Assembly: GCA_029212405.1 (NCBI GenBank)
Contig: JARGNR010000057.1
Coordinates: 1 to 41,939, forward strand
Direction of reading: 5' to 3'
Source of the DNA: Saprospiraceae bacterium
GTDB taxonomy: Bacteria; Bacteroidota; Bacteroidia; Chitinophagales; Saprospiraceae
DNA: 41,939 nt
The notes below the pieces were generated by a model. The model did no database searches, was not told the DNA's origin, and saw nothing but the letters and a program-made list of their open reading frames with translations. Positions 33,701 to 41,075 of the stretch are shown here, piece by piece (position 1 is the first letter of the stretch; the number at the start of each line of letters is the position of its first letter). A program made the position numbers and the translations under genes.

Positions 33701-33851
33701 TATGGCGAAATCTGCAATACTGAATGAAGGAAGTTTAATGCTATTTGGGAATATTTATATTTATGGAACTTATGTGAATGAATCCATTAAAAACTCAAAT
33801 GGAGGTGTGATTGAAGTCATGAATGAAGGGTATCTTTCGGTACAGGAATAA
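30783..33851 (+). CDS. Secreted M12B-like metalloprotease with LRR, MopE-type and beta-helix domains
   Basis: The 1022-residue product has a signal peptide ending PEGFTQ and a propeptide-like region. A reprolysin/ADAM-type catalytic domain follows, with the zinc motif HELGHNMGSPH (His333, Glu334, His337, His343) and a Met-turn in IMSYCHL. Next come a PPC-like beta domain (about 430-555, DIWYSFDFID), a plant-type LRR block with its cap (WTNKNGW and CNWYGVQC, then repeats such as LQGSIPIDLTALSNLQRLKLNNNGL), a metal-binding MopE-type repeat (DLDGFCNEVEDCDDFDANINPDADE, shortened: two DxDG/EDCDD loops), and a W-G-NW beta-helix module like that of the protein at 912-4349. No type IX sorting domain is visible. 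It probably degrades or remodels extracellular protein. Confidence 0.88.
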   Translation: MVCAFYKRFLVVFLIVLSTIPEGFTQNIFTKIDPGVVIQNVADKIVAESEHYALDSDLLFRTLNQTGTINLNIPVDHQIKALQLQKVNILSPDYKLFTGSGKEFDTAKNYSFYHGSVLDEPNSKVSMVYYNNQLALSIFDKDGNFEVNKEGDFYAGYYNHNRIEPIEKDWACEVIDESNLKSGSEFPESRSSSTPECVTVFLELDHNMYNKKGANIANAEAWAMTIFAQVAILFIEHDVPMVISGIQVWDTVDPYISATNTSGALNLFRNAVHNNPNFNGRLAHLLSGRSLGGGIAYLNSLCSSSTNVAVSANLSGGSVTYPTYSWNVMVITHELGHNMGSPHTQSCSWNGNNTAIDGCGNIEGSCADPGNPPNNVGGTIMSYCHLTSAGINFNNGFGPQPGGLIYERYSNASCETGENCSYVTPFNDVCNRAKELPILNYCVKGYFQNYEVTASGDGGSMSCGNTGAEEDIWYSFDFIDVDSIYLKIEATDIISDLVVEVYSGDCNSLTSIDCGFTQNGDPLTLLFDDPSLINETLYIRIVEDGSDEEGEFSICLYSEELPCQEQLDTLLNIYEDLDGEMWTNKNGWTEGWNSGSCDYCNWYGVQCNYLGEIIEINLENNNLQGSIPIDLTALSNLQRLKLNNNGLTDTIPNYWDSLDQLFLLDLRQNALTGAIPFSYTTMTKINTIHLDNNSLSQEIPIGLGYNSSLRTFTASNNMLEGCFSNGVSSFCYKDSINLSNNPDLPYGGDVTLLCEEGWGTDWDLDGFCNEVEDCDDFDANINPDADEVLCDAKDNNCDGVIDEGSDFGPNIWIGPDTLGIFDDSTNWSLGHIPLICENIEIGLNGDTINLVLLGNDQGGGGTGQGGEGGFGTLSVRNLTIGTNTTLFLGETYGLSILGNGVLVNNGVFNVEGYININDQNNTSNTAFTNNGTFNVINYGGLSIQEIGEFGLHNTSTGSMNMEGYSNIDAYNSDMAKSAILNEGSLMLFGNIYIYGTYVNESIKNSNGGVIEVMNEGYLSVQE

Positions 33852-33880
33852 TAATTATGAAGGATTCATAATCAATAGCT

Positions 33881-34360
33881 GTGATAAATAAAATCGGATT
33901 AGGTGGTAGTTGTCATTGGTGCACTGAAGCGATTTTTCAGTCCCTAAAAGGGGTACATCGCGTGGAACAAGGATGGATAAGCGCCAAAGAATCGCCTGCT
34001 CTATCAGAGGCTGTCATTGTCCATTTTGATCCCAACCAAATAAATCTAAAGATACTTATCGAAATACACCTTAGAACGCATAGTGCTACTTCTAATCATA
34101 GCTTACGTACAAAATATAGATCAGCCGTGTATGTCTTTGATGCCATCCAGCACACTGAATCTATCCTGATTTTGACAGAATTACAACCACAATTTGATAA
34201 ACCATTAATTACCCAAGTGCTCTATTTTGATTCATTCAAATTGAATTCTGAAAACTACCTTGATTACTATTATAGAAACCCGGAAAAACCATTCTGCAAA
34301 AATGTAATCGACCCAAAATTGAAAATTCTAAGAGCACAATTTGGGAATAAAATAAAATGA
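33881..34360 (+). CDS. MsrA-like peptide methionine sulfoxide reductase
   Basis: The 159-residue product starts with GTG; the only nearby upstream ATG is followed at once by stops. The active-site motif is GGSCHWCTEAIF, with Cys11 in the place of the catalytic Cys of the classical GCFW motif, followed by GWISAKES, SEAVIVHFDP, LRTHSATSNHS, KYRSAVYVF and the C-terminal NPEKPFCKNVIDPKL with Cys139 as likely resolving Cys. It reduces methionine-S-sulfoxide in proteins. The overall pattern is MsrA (PF01625), but the His in place of Phe and the CxxC spacing mark a variant group. It is cytoplasmic by sequence, 29 bases after the protease gene. Confidence 0.82.
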   Translation: MINKIGLGGSCHWCTEAIFQSLKGVHRVEQGWISAKESPALSEAVIVHFDPNQINLKILIEIHLRTHSATSNHSLRTKYRSAVYVFDAIQHTESILILTELQPQFDKPLITQVLYFDSFKLNSENYLDYYYRNPEKPFCKNVIDPKLKILRAQFGNKIK

Positions 34361-34455
34361 GTCTAAATATCAATCAGTAAACTTTGTAAACAGAATACCT
34401 TTCCTCGTTTTCATGCTGTTGTATCGCATAAAAAATAGAGCTTCATAACTCAAAT

Positions 34456-35325
34456 TTAATTCATTTGATTTTGAATGTCTGCTTGTAATTGATCGATATC
34501 TTCTTGATAAATAGCAAAAAACTCTTCTACGTAAGGACGTTCATTCTTCCCTCCTTTTGTATACCATTCACGAGCTAAATCTAACGATTCTTTTGCCGCT
34601 TGAAAACGTTCTGTTTTATACAAATTCACCGCTTTATGATAATGGAGATCTGACGTCGTTTTACTATTCTTCAATCCTAAGGAATAAATGGAATCCGCTT
34701 TTTCAAATGCTTCATTTCGTTGATAGGCCATCCCTAATGATAAAAAAGGCATCGCATCCACATAGTCCAATCCTTCTTCTTCAATTTCCATTTTCAAATG
34801 AGCGGTCAACACTTCAATTGCTTCTTCATATTGTCCCAAATGAATGTAGCACAATCCTTTCATATAGTTAACAGAAGTGGATTGTGGATAATCAACAAAG
34901 TCAGGAGTCATCGCATCAAATCGATTCAATTCATCCAAAGAAGTTTTATAATCACGATAGAAGTACAACCAGCAATATGCTTTGTACCCAAGCCATTCTT
35001 TTGGATCAAGTTCTACAGCCTTAGAATAATATTCATTGGCTTCGTGGGCCATTCCTCTTTTCAGATATGGAACGCCTAGTTCTCTCATGCCCCAAGCATT
35101 TTTTGGGTTATATGCGTTCGCTTCTTTGATGATTAATCGTTCACCTACAGAACCTTGGTAGTATGCTCCCGTGCCTGCTGAATTCAGCAATGACTCCGCC
35201 AACTCCAATTGTTCAGCTTCTGAATAAATACGCTTATAAATTATAGGGCTTTGTTGGCAGCCCACAATACTAAGAATCAAAGTAAGCGCTAAACCATTAA
35301 GGAAGTATTTCAATAATTTCACCAT
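34456..35325 (-). CDS. TPR-repeat lipoprotein
   Basis: I start this 289-residue protein at the ATG at 35323-35325, because MVKLLKYFLNGLALTLILSIVGC is a clean lipoprotein signal; the frame extends 17 codons upstream into the preceding gene. The mature part has TPR motifs in series: NPKNAWGMRELGVPYLKRGM, ANEYYSKAVELDPKEWLGYK, GLCYIHLGQYEEAIEVL, SLGMAYQRNEAFEKADSIY and HYHKAVNLYKTERFQAAKE. It is probably a periplasmic or outer-membrane scaffold. Its start overlaps the end of the upstream TonB_C-like lipoprotein gene by 29 bases, so the two are translationally linked and likely act together. Confidence 0.82.
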   Translation of the reverse strand: MVKLLKYFLNGLALTLILSIVGCQQSPIIYKRIYSEAEQLELAESLLNSAGTGAYYQGSVGERLIIKEANAYNPKNAWGMRELGVPYLKRGMAHEANEYYSKAVELDPKEWLGYKAYCWLYFYRDYKTSLDELNRFDAMTPDFVDYPQSTSVNYMKGLCYIHLGQYEEAIEVLTAHLKMEIEEEGLDYVDAMPFLSLGMAYQRNEAFEKADSIYSLGLKNSKTTSDLHYHKAVNLYKTERFQAAKESLDLAREWYTKGGKNERPYVEEFFAIYQEDIDQLQADIQNQMN

Positions 35326-36421
35326 TTTCGATTTTAAATGTGATGTATGTGTATGCGTCTCTTGGGTCGTCATCAATTGTTAATGGCGTCCATTCTTGCT
35401 CGGATCTTAACAGATCAAACAATGCATTTTTACATAACTTTGAAAATTGATTTCTCTGAAAGTTGAAGTCAGCTTCTTCAGTTATAAACCATCCTGCCTG
35501 TCCTTTACAGTTGATGACAAATCTAAATGTCAAATATCCAGATTGATCCGTAAGCACACTTTTATCCAACTTTTCATCCAATAACTTTTTCAACCTACCT
35601 TTACCTCCTTTGAATTCTGCACGTTCATCGTTGTAATAATCATTGATCTTTTCAGGAAGATAACAGGGTTTAAATTGAGAGTGATCATCTATAGTAGCGA
35701 GCGTATCAATATACCCCACTCTATGTACACCATGTTTGGCTCTTTTTTCAAATTCTTCAAGGGTCATCACCTCATCCAAGGTCATCACATAGTTGATCTG
35801 CTCATTTTTCAAAATATTCTGTGTCAATCCCAGTCCCTCTTCGTAAACTCTTTGAAATTCTAATTCAATAGGATTTCTAAAGCCTTCATTATTAAATGGA
35901 GTAATCGTTCTAATTCCACTCAGCACTTTCGTTTTCTTTCCATTCTTTATCGAGTCCTGATTTGATTTTTGATCGCTTGAGATTTTATTACCATACCCTC
36001 CATAATCAATTGTTTTAATGAGCAATGCATCATTCCCGCCCCAATCCGTGTGCGTTTCTTCTTCCAGGGAATATGGAATTTCATTATACAAGGTTTTGTA
36101 TGCTTTCCGATGATCAATGGATTTTTCATCTAGCGTAATCCATTTATCCCCCTCTATTTTTAATGTGTACACATAGGTTTTTTCAAACCCTGCATTGTAA
36201 TTTTCATTGGTTATAGTATCTCCATTTAATACCATTTTACGGTATACGATATCTGTTTTAGGTTCAGCCTTCCCCCTTGTTCGGTGGTAATAATATTTAC
36301 TTACAACTCCTTTCTCAAGAAGTTTTACACTTGGAAAATATTCAATTCCTGAAGGCAAATTGGCAGGATTATCTGCACAACTCAACATCATTAAAACACT
36401 TAGTACTGTGATTAATCTCAT
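35297..36421 (-). CDS. Lipoprotein with TonB C-terminal-like domain
   Basis: The 374-residue product is started at the ATG at 36419-36421 (MRLITVLSVLMMLSCADNP), which gives a direct lipoprotein signal; the longer frame adds 14 residues. The middle region is unrecognised. The C-terminal 90 residues (GYLTFRFVINCKGQAGWF, then LLRSEQEWTPLTIDD and YTYITFKIENGEI) follow the pattern of the TonB C-terminal fold used by Bacteroidota energy-transducer-like proteins: a strand, then a helix ending in W-x-P, then a final strand. Function is unknown; it could couple to the peptidoglycan or to the TPR partner encoded by the overlapping next gene. Confidence 0.7.
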   Translation of the reverse strand: MRLITVLSVLMMLSCADNPANLPSGIEYFPSVKLLEKGVVSKYYYHRTRGKAEPKTDIVYRKMVLNGDTITNENYNAGFEKTYVYTLKIEGDKWITLDEKSIDHRKAYKTLYNEIPYSLEEETHTDWGGNDALLIKTIDYGGYGNKISSDQKSNQDSIKNGKKTKVLSGIRTITPFNNEGFRNPIELEFQRVYEEGLGLTQNILKNEQINYVMTLDEVMTLEEFEKRAKHGVHRVGYIDTLATIDDHSQFKPCYLPEKINDYYNDERAEFKGGKGRLKKLLDEKLDKSVLTDQSGYLTFRFVINCKGQAGWFITEEADFNFQRNQFSKLCKNALFDLLRSEQEWTPLTIDDDPRDAYTYITFKIENGEIIEILP

Positions 36422-36749
36422 CTTAATATTTATAAATTCTAATGTGCGAACTGCATAAATCAAGAAGGAGATTCTTTTTCAATGCAATTGATCTTAACTC
36501 GCATTGATAAAGCTATAAAAAAGAAATGACAATTGCCATTTTTGTGGCCAACTTTTATTTAGTCACCCATTCGTTATCAATTCAAGTTCAGTAAATCTAT
36601 GCTTTGGATGATGAAAGGAATACTATGTGAATGAGCTAAAATTGCGAGGATATCCCTAAATATAAAATAAGAACTTTCTATTGGCTAAACAATATTCAAA
36701 TTCCTTCGTTACAATTAACGATTCAATTCTCACAACAAAAATTACTATA

Positions 36750-37232
36750 ATGGACTTTTACTCACACACTATCAATACTTCTACTGGCAAGGAAATCTCA
36801 ATGCAAGACTTGAAGGGAAAGGTGGTATTAATTGTCAATACGGCTACTCAATGTGGTTTGACCCCTCAGTTTGATGGACTAGAGGAATTGCATCAAAAAT
36901 ATGGAGACCAAGGTTTGGTAATAATTGGGACACCTTGCAATCAATTTGGCGGACAAGAGCCACTGAAAAATGATGAGATGGCAGAAGTTTGCAGAATAAA
37001 CCACGGAGTAACGTTTCAACTCACAGAAAAAATCAAAGTCAATGGGCCAGATACGCATCCCTTATTTGGGTATTTAAAGAGTGAATTAGGTTCCATTTTA
37101 GGTAAAAACATCAAGTGGAATTTCACTAAGTTTCTAATCGACAGAGAGGGAAATCCACACAAAAGATATGCACCTACTACATCACCATCAAAAATAGAAA
37201 AGGAAATACAAAAATTACTCCAAGCTGCTTAG
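36750..37232 (+). CDS. Glutathione peroxidase-family thiol peroxidase
   Basis: The 160-residue protein starts at the ATG at 36750; the frame extends upstream to a TTG but those 23 codons are not family-like. The thioredoxin-fold peroxidase motifs are present: NTATQCGLTPQF with the peroxidatic Cys35, GTPCNQFGGQEP with the conserved Gln and a second Cys that could resolve the disulfide, and WNFTKFLID with the conserved Trp and Asn. It uses Cys rather than selenocysteine and probably takes electrons from thioredoxin. It reduces H2O2 and lipid hydroperoxides in the cytoplasm. Confidence 0.93.
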   Translation: MDFYSHTINTSTGKEISMQDLKGKVVLIVNTATQCGLTPQFDGLEELHQKYGDQGLVIIGTPCNQFGGQEPLKNDEMAEVCRINHGVTFQLTEKIKVNGPDTHPLFGYLKSELGSILGKNIKWNFTKFLIDREGNPHKRYAPTTSPSKIEKEIQKLLQAA

Positions 37233-37324
37233 AATGACTGTTTAATGAATCTTTCCTCTAATGCTTAAGAAATACCATTTTGTAAAATACTAAACGGTAT
37301 ATACATTTTTCTATTGGTCTAATG

Positions 37325-37909
37325 CTACTGGACTGGAATCGCCTCTAGAGGCACGTCTTCCTCTATCTTATAATAGTCCGTCGTATTCTCCTCAATCAGC
37401 TTTTTCAAGGCTTTCATATTCTCTGATTCCTGGGCTTCAAACATTCCAAACATATGCATTAGCGCAAACATCGATCGCCCCATTATTCCTTTCCCTCTTA
37501 CTTCTGTCTCTGAGGTAAACGTAGTATTTCCACCTTTTTCTTCGAACGCATACAATTGATCAATTTCCATCCCCTCACTATCAAAAGTGAGTTTCGCTTT
37601 CTCAAACTCTTTTATTTCTACAAGTGTTTCAATCATTTCAAATGGATCCTGCCCTTCTCCAGGTTCTACCACCACCTTGTATGTACTCCCCTGCTTTCCT
37701 TTTTCGCCACTCAATAATTCAATACTCTTAAACCCAGTCAACCATTGACTATATTTCGACTCATCCATAGATACGGCCCAAGCTTCTTTAGCCGTTTTGT
37801 TAACTGTAAACTCATGTCCGTAGTTGACTGTCGGATTTAATAATCCAAGAGCAATAAACAACACAAAAAGTCCTATTAGTGCGTACAATACGTATTTCAA
37901 GTATTTCAT
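37325..37909 (-). CDS. Membrane-anchored SRPBCC-fold protein
   Basis: The 194-residue product has one N-terminal membrane helix (YLKYVLYALIGLFVLFIALGLL) and then a START/SRPBCC-like domain: FTVNKTAKEAWAVSMDESKYSQWLTGFKSIELLSGE, ending with a long C-terminal helix and tail. Members of this fold bind small hydrophobic ligands. The ligand is unknown. It is convergent with the peroxidase gene, 92 bases away. Confidence 0.75.
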   Translation of the reverse strand: MKYLKYVLYALIGLFVLFIALGLLNPTVNYGHEFTVNKTAKEAWAVSMDESKYSQWLTGFKSIELLSGEKGKQGSTYKVVVEPGEGQDPFEMIETLVEIKEFEKAKLTFDSEGMEIDQLYAFEEKGGNTTFTSETEVRGKGIMGRSMFALMHMFGMFEAQESENMKALKKLIEENTTDYYKIEEDVPLEAIPVQ

Positions 37910-38054
37910 ATTCAGAAAGTTATAGTTAGTGTGTACTCATGAAAATACAACTTTGAATTTAAAATCAGATGAATTTGTAGAAATTATACCACATTGATCA
38001 AGGAAATGTATCTTTAAGATTTGAACAATTTCTTTTAAAGTAAGCAGGTTAAAC

Positions 38055-39233
38055 ATGTTTTCACCAATAGATTTTTCAAAGATTTTTTCTTTCCTATCCT
38101 GTCCCGATTTGACAGGATGTATAGCTTTTCTCTTACTCACTTCTTCTCTCTATTCTCAAGTCACCATTACTATCCTCGATACACCTGAGCTTACCCTTCC
38201 TGCAGATTCTATATTTTTGGCGAGTAGTTTATCCAATTGGAATCCAGCTGATTCGAAATACATGTTTCAAAAATTGAAAGACGGGACCCACAACATAATG
38301 ATTCACCCTCCTATTGGAAAATTTGAATACAAATGTACGCTCGGCAGCTGGAAAAATGTTGAAAACCAGAAAAATGGTGCAGATATACCCAACAGAACAA
38401 TACATTATAATGGTCAAGAAAAAAAGGTAGAAATTACCATTGAAAATTGGAAAGAAGAAACTCCTCAAAAATCTACCGCATCGAAAAATGTAAGAATTCT
38501 GTATGATGATTTTGTTGTCCCTCAACTGAATACTACACGAAAAATTTGGATATATCTCCCTAGCAACTATTCGAAGTCCGATGCGCATTATCCTGTATTA
38601 TATATGCATGATGCACAAAATCTATTTGATGTTCTCACCAGTTTTAGTGGGGAATGGCACATCGATGAAACAATGGATGAACTCATTGAAAATGGACATC
38701 AAGAAGCAATTATTGTAGGAATCGAAAATGGAAAATCATCAAGAATTGATGAATATACACCTTGGCCCCATGAAAAATACAAAGGAGGAAAGGGAGCGGA
38801 ATATGTCGATTTTATTGTCCATACATTGAAACCACATATTGACTCTACCTTTAGAACAAAACCAGAAAGGGAGTACTCGGGCATTATGGGCTCTTCGTTA
38901 GGAGGGTTAATCTCATTGTATGCCGCTATTGAACATCAAAAAATATTTGGAAAAGCCGGAATATTTTCTCCTTCATTATGGTTTTCAGAAGAAATCTTTT
39001 CACATGTAAGCAGTAGGAATAAAACACAAGACATTAAGTTCTATTTCCTTGGTGGAGGGATGGAAGGAGAAACACTAATTCCAAATTTGCACCGAATGGT
39101 TGGGACATTGAAAGCGGCTGGTTTTTCGAAGAAGGATATTCAACTTGTCACCGACCCAAATGGAAAACATACAGAGGACTTTTGGGCCAAAGAATTTAAA
39201 GCATGTTATCTGTGGCTCTTTGACTCAAAATAA
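38055..39233 (+). CDS. Secreted esterase (PF00756 family) with N-terminal beta-sandwich
   Basis: The 392-residue product has a hydrophobic signal (CIAFLLLTSSLYSQ) preceded by an unusual 22-residue extension. Residues about 40-135 form a CBM48-like beta-sandwich (IFLASSLSNWNPADSKYMFQ, FEYKCTLGSWKNVE). Then comes the esterase domain: KIWIYLPSNYSKSDAHYPVLYMHDAQNLFD, the nucleophile elbow GSSLGG with Ser281, and a late NGKHTEDFW carrying the likely catalytic His. Relatives are siderophore or feruloyl-type esterases; the substrate is unknown. Part of the N-terminal extension is encoded by an inverted repeat (38096-38118). Confidence 0.82.
   Translation: MFSPIDFSKIFSFLSCPDLTGCIAFLLLTSSLYSQVTITILDTPELTLPADSIFLASSLSNWNPADSKYMFQKLKDGTHNIMIHPPIGKFEYKCTLGSWKNVENQKNGADIPNRTIHYNGQEKKVEITIENWKEETPQKSTASKNVRILYDDFVVPQLNTTRKIWIYLPSNYSKSDAHYPVLYMHDAQNLFDVLTSFSGEWHIDETMDELIENGHQEAIIVGIENGKSSRIDEYTPWPHEKYKGGKGAEYVDFIVHTLKPHIDSTFRTKPEREYSGIMGSSLGGLISLYAAIEHQKIFGKAGIFSPSLWFSEEIFSHVSSRNKTQDIKFYFLGGGMEGETLIPNLHRMVGTLKAAGFSKKDIQLVTDPNGKHTEDFWAKEFKACYLWLFDSK
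38096..38118. repeat. Short inverted repeat inside the signal-peptide coding region
   Basis: Arms ATCCTGTC (38096-38103) and GACAGGAT (38111-38118) with the 7-base centre CCGATTT. It is translated as part of LSCPDLTGC in the esterase. Palindromes of the cctgtccc...gacagg kind are, from memory, widespread interspersed repeats in Bacteroidota. Its position within a signal peptide suggests insertion. Confidence 0.65.
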
Positions 39234-39271
39234 AATTGTCTTTTATTCCGACTCTCTTCCTTTATAAACAT

Positions 39272-39588
39272 TTATCGCTTCCTTTTATATTTCACCTTCC
39301 ATTGAGGTACCCAAGTTTTACCTCCATCCCTAGAAGCTTCCCATAATAATCAAAAGAATTTTCTTCAATATTAAAGAACGTCTCCCTTCTTAGACCTGGA
39401 CGAGTACTTTGAGGACTCGAATAAAGTACTATCTCATCCCCTTCTCGATTCCCATAAAAACTATATTCCCCCCATTTGGCATCATGGATAATGTGCCTCC
39501 ATCTCTTTTCTCTATGCAAATACACCAAATACCCCCTCTGAAAATTTGTTTGATTTGCATCTCTTTTCTCAAAAACCTCTTCTATTAA
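39272..39588 (-). pseudogene. Frameshifted, 5'-truncated remnant of an unidentified gene
   Basis: The minus-strand frame below a TAA at 39589-39591 has no ATG but reads coherently: QTNFQRGYLVYLHREKRWRH, AKWGEYSFYGNREGDEIVLY, RPGLRRETFFNIEENSFDYY. After the last Tyr the frame drifts into nonsense. In the neighbouring frame the sequence continues sensibly as EASRDGGKTWVPQWKVKYKR and stops at 39272-39274. Restoring one base near 39342 (YY-WEASRDGG) joins the two halves. It looks like the C-terminal part of a lipocalin-like conserved protein such as DUF1579, but I cannot name it. Confidence 0.6.
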
Positions 39589-39629
39589 TTATTTATTTAT
39601 TTTGAAAATGAGCCCAGTAATGACCTATA

Positions 39630-40100
39630 TCAACTTCTAAGAAGTACAAAATCGCAGGTAATGAACTTGCTCAAATCAAAGACGCACTCCAAACGGTCAA
39701 CATCAACAAAATCACCTCGTACATATATTTCAAGCCCAGAATCTACCAAATATGCATAGATCTCACCATCTTGCAATGTTCCGTCAAGATTGATCGAATT
39801 ATCCCCAATAAACTCAATTGAAACCTCAAAAGGAGTCCCCCCAGTTTTATGAGTAATACGAAATGCATCAATACCGACAGATGTTGCTTGGACACATTCT
39901 TGCTGAATAATTTCGAATGTTCCGAAGTATGGTTCATTCACTAAACCTGTACATCCTTCACCTACATATCCTTCAGGACAATCACAAGTACCTTCAACAC
40001 ATGTACCTTGTCCACAAAAGACATTTTTACAGGGGTCGCCTGAACATCCTGCAAAAAATAGTAAAAATAAGAAAAGCAGTCTTGAAATAAATGAGTTCAT
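39630..40100 (-). CDS. EGF-like lipoprotein, copy 1
   Basis: The 156-residue product starts at the ATG at 40098-40100, giving a lipoprotein signal (LFFAGC); the frame runs 18 codons further upstream without support. An EGF-like module with six Cys (DPCKNVFCGQGTCVEGTC then DCPEGYVGEGC) is followed by a C-terminal beta domain of about 100 residues (YFGTFEIIQQEC, FRITHKTGGTPFEVSIEFIG, VDRLECVFDLSKFITCDFVLL) with its own conserved Cys. The gene at 40370-40840 encodes a close paralogue. Function unknown; it is probably a surface-exposed binding protein. Confidence 0.8.
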   Translation of the reverse strand: MNSFISRLLFLFLLFFAGCSGDPCKNVFCGQGTCVEGTCDCPEGYVGEGCTGLVNEPYFGTFEIIQQECVQATSVGIDAFRITHKTGGTPFEVSIEFIGDNSINLDGTLQDGEIYAYLVDSGLEIYVRGDFVDVDRLECVFDLSKFITCDFVLLRS

Positions 40101-40369
40101 AAGGCAATTGTTTATGCTTCGTAATTGGAATAAATGACCTAAAAATACACACATTAAGTATATGTCATTAAAAAACGTACAATATGTAAGATTTGTATTT
40201 GTAAGTTATTAAATTAAACAGATTATCAAGTAATAAAATCAAATCAATACGATAATACAAATGTATACTTGTGATAATCATAAGAATGCAAGTTTTAGTA
40301 GTTTAATCATGAATGGAATTACAAATAGAAATATTCATATTTAAAGACTAAATGTAATTTTCAATTGTT

Positions 40370-40840
40370 TTATCCCCTAAGCAGTACGAAATTACACGAA
40401 ACAAAGTTGCTTAATTCGAATACACATTCTAATCGATCTAAATCAATAAATTCTCCTTCTATGTTGAGTGTATTACCAACCTCGCCAGACAAAGATTCTA
40501 ACTTTCCATCTTGTAAAGTACCAAATACTTCTCCTGCAGATGTTCCTACAAATTCTATCGAAACCTCGTAGGCGGTCCCTCCAGGTTTATGTTGAATTCG
40601 AAATCCATTGATGCCGACGATGCTTGTAGGGTCACATTCTTGTGAAACAATATCAAATTTCCCAAAATAAGAATCGTTTACTAATAGTTCACAAGAACTC
40701 CCCGTATACCCATCTGGACATATGCATATGCCATTATCACAAAATCCAGGGCCACAAAAAACATCCTCACATGGATCTCCTGAACAGCCCATAAAAAATA
40801 TTAATAAAACTAGAGCGAACTTGGAAAGTGTTTGGTCCAT
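40370..40840 (-). CDS. EGF-like lipoprotein, copy 2
   Basis: The 156-residue paralogue of the downstream gene: lipoprotein signal FFMGC, EGF-like module DPCEDVFCGPGFCDNGIC then ICPDGYTGSSC, and the same C-terminal domain (YFGKFDIVSQEC, FRIQHKPGGTAYEVSIEFVG, LDRLECVFELSNFVSCNFVLL). The two genes are in tandem with 269 AT-rich bases between them, so each may have its own promoter. The pair arose by tandem duplication followed by moderate divergence. Confidence 0.82.
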   Translation of the reverse strand: MDQTLSKFALVLLIFFMGCSGDPCEDVFCGPGFCDNGICICPDGYTGSSCELLVNDSYFGKFDIVSQECDPTSIVGINGFRIQHKPGGTAYEVSIEFVGTSAGEVFGTLQDGKLESLSGEVGNTLNIEGEFIDLDRLECVFELSNFVSCNFVLLRG

Positions 40841-40900
40841 GGTGTACTGGTTTATGATTTGTAATTAATTTGTACGATTTAAAACTAAACATAAATAAAA

Positions 40901-40940
40901 AACCCAAAACGAATATCCTATTCATTCTGGGTTTTCTTTT
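40901..40940. terminator. Intrinsic terminator, most likely for minus-strand transcripts
   Basis: Arms AACCCAAAACGAAT (40901-40914) and ATTCATTCTGGGTT (40920-40933), 14 bases with two imperfect pairs and the loop ATCCT. T-runs flank it on both strands. No plus-strand gene precedes it, so it more likely ends a minus-strand transcript coming from the structured block or ORF to its right. Confidence 0.65.
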
Positions 40941-41075
40941 TTTCTTAAAAATATCGCTTGAGAATACTGCGAATTGTAAGTATGCTTTCCAAAGATTATA
41001 GCTCTCGCCTTCCTTTGTTTTCCACGAGTTCCCATCGCTGGGTTGTCGTACATACTCGATGCCTAATACATTGCA

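Noticed and set aside
37233-37324. Terminator between the peroxidase and SRPBCC genes
   Set aside because: Only weak, widely spaced complementary pieces (ATACC and GGTAT) are present, with no T-run.
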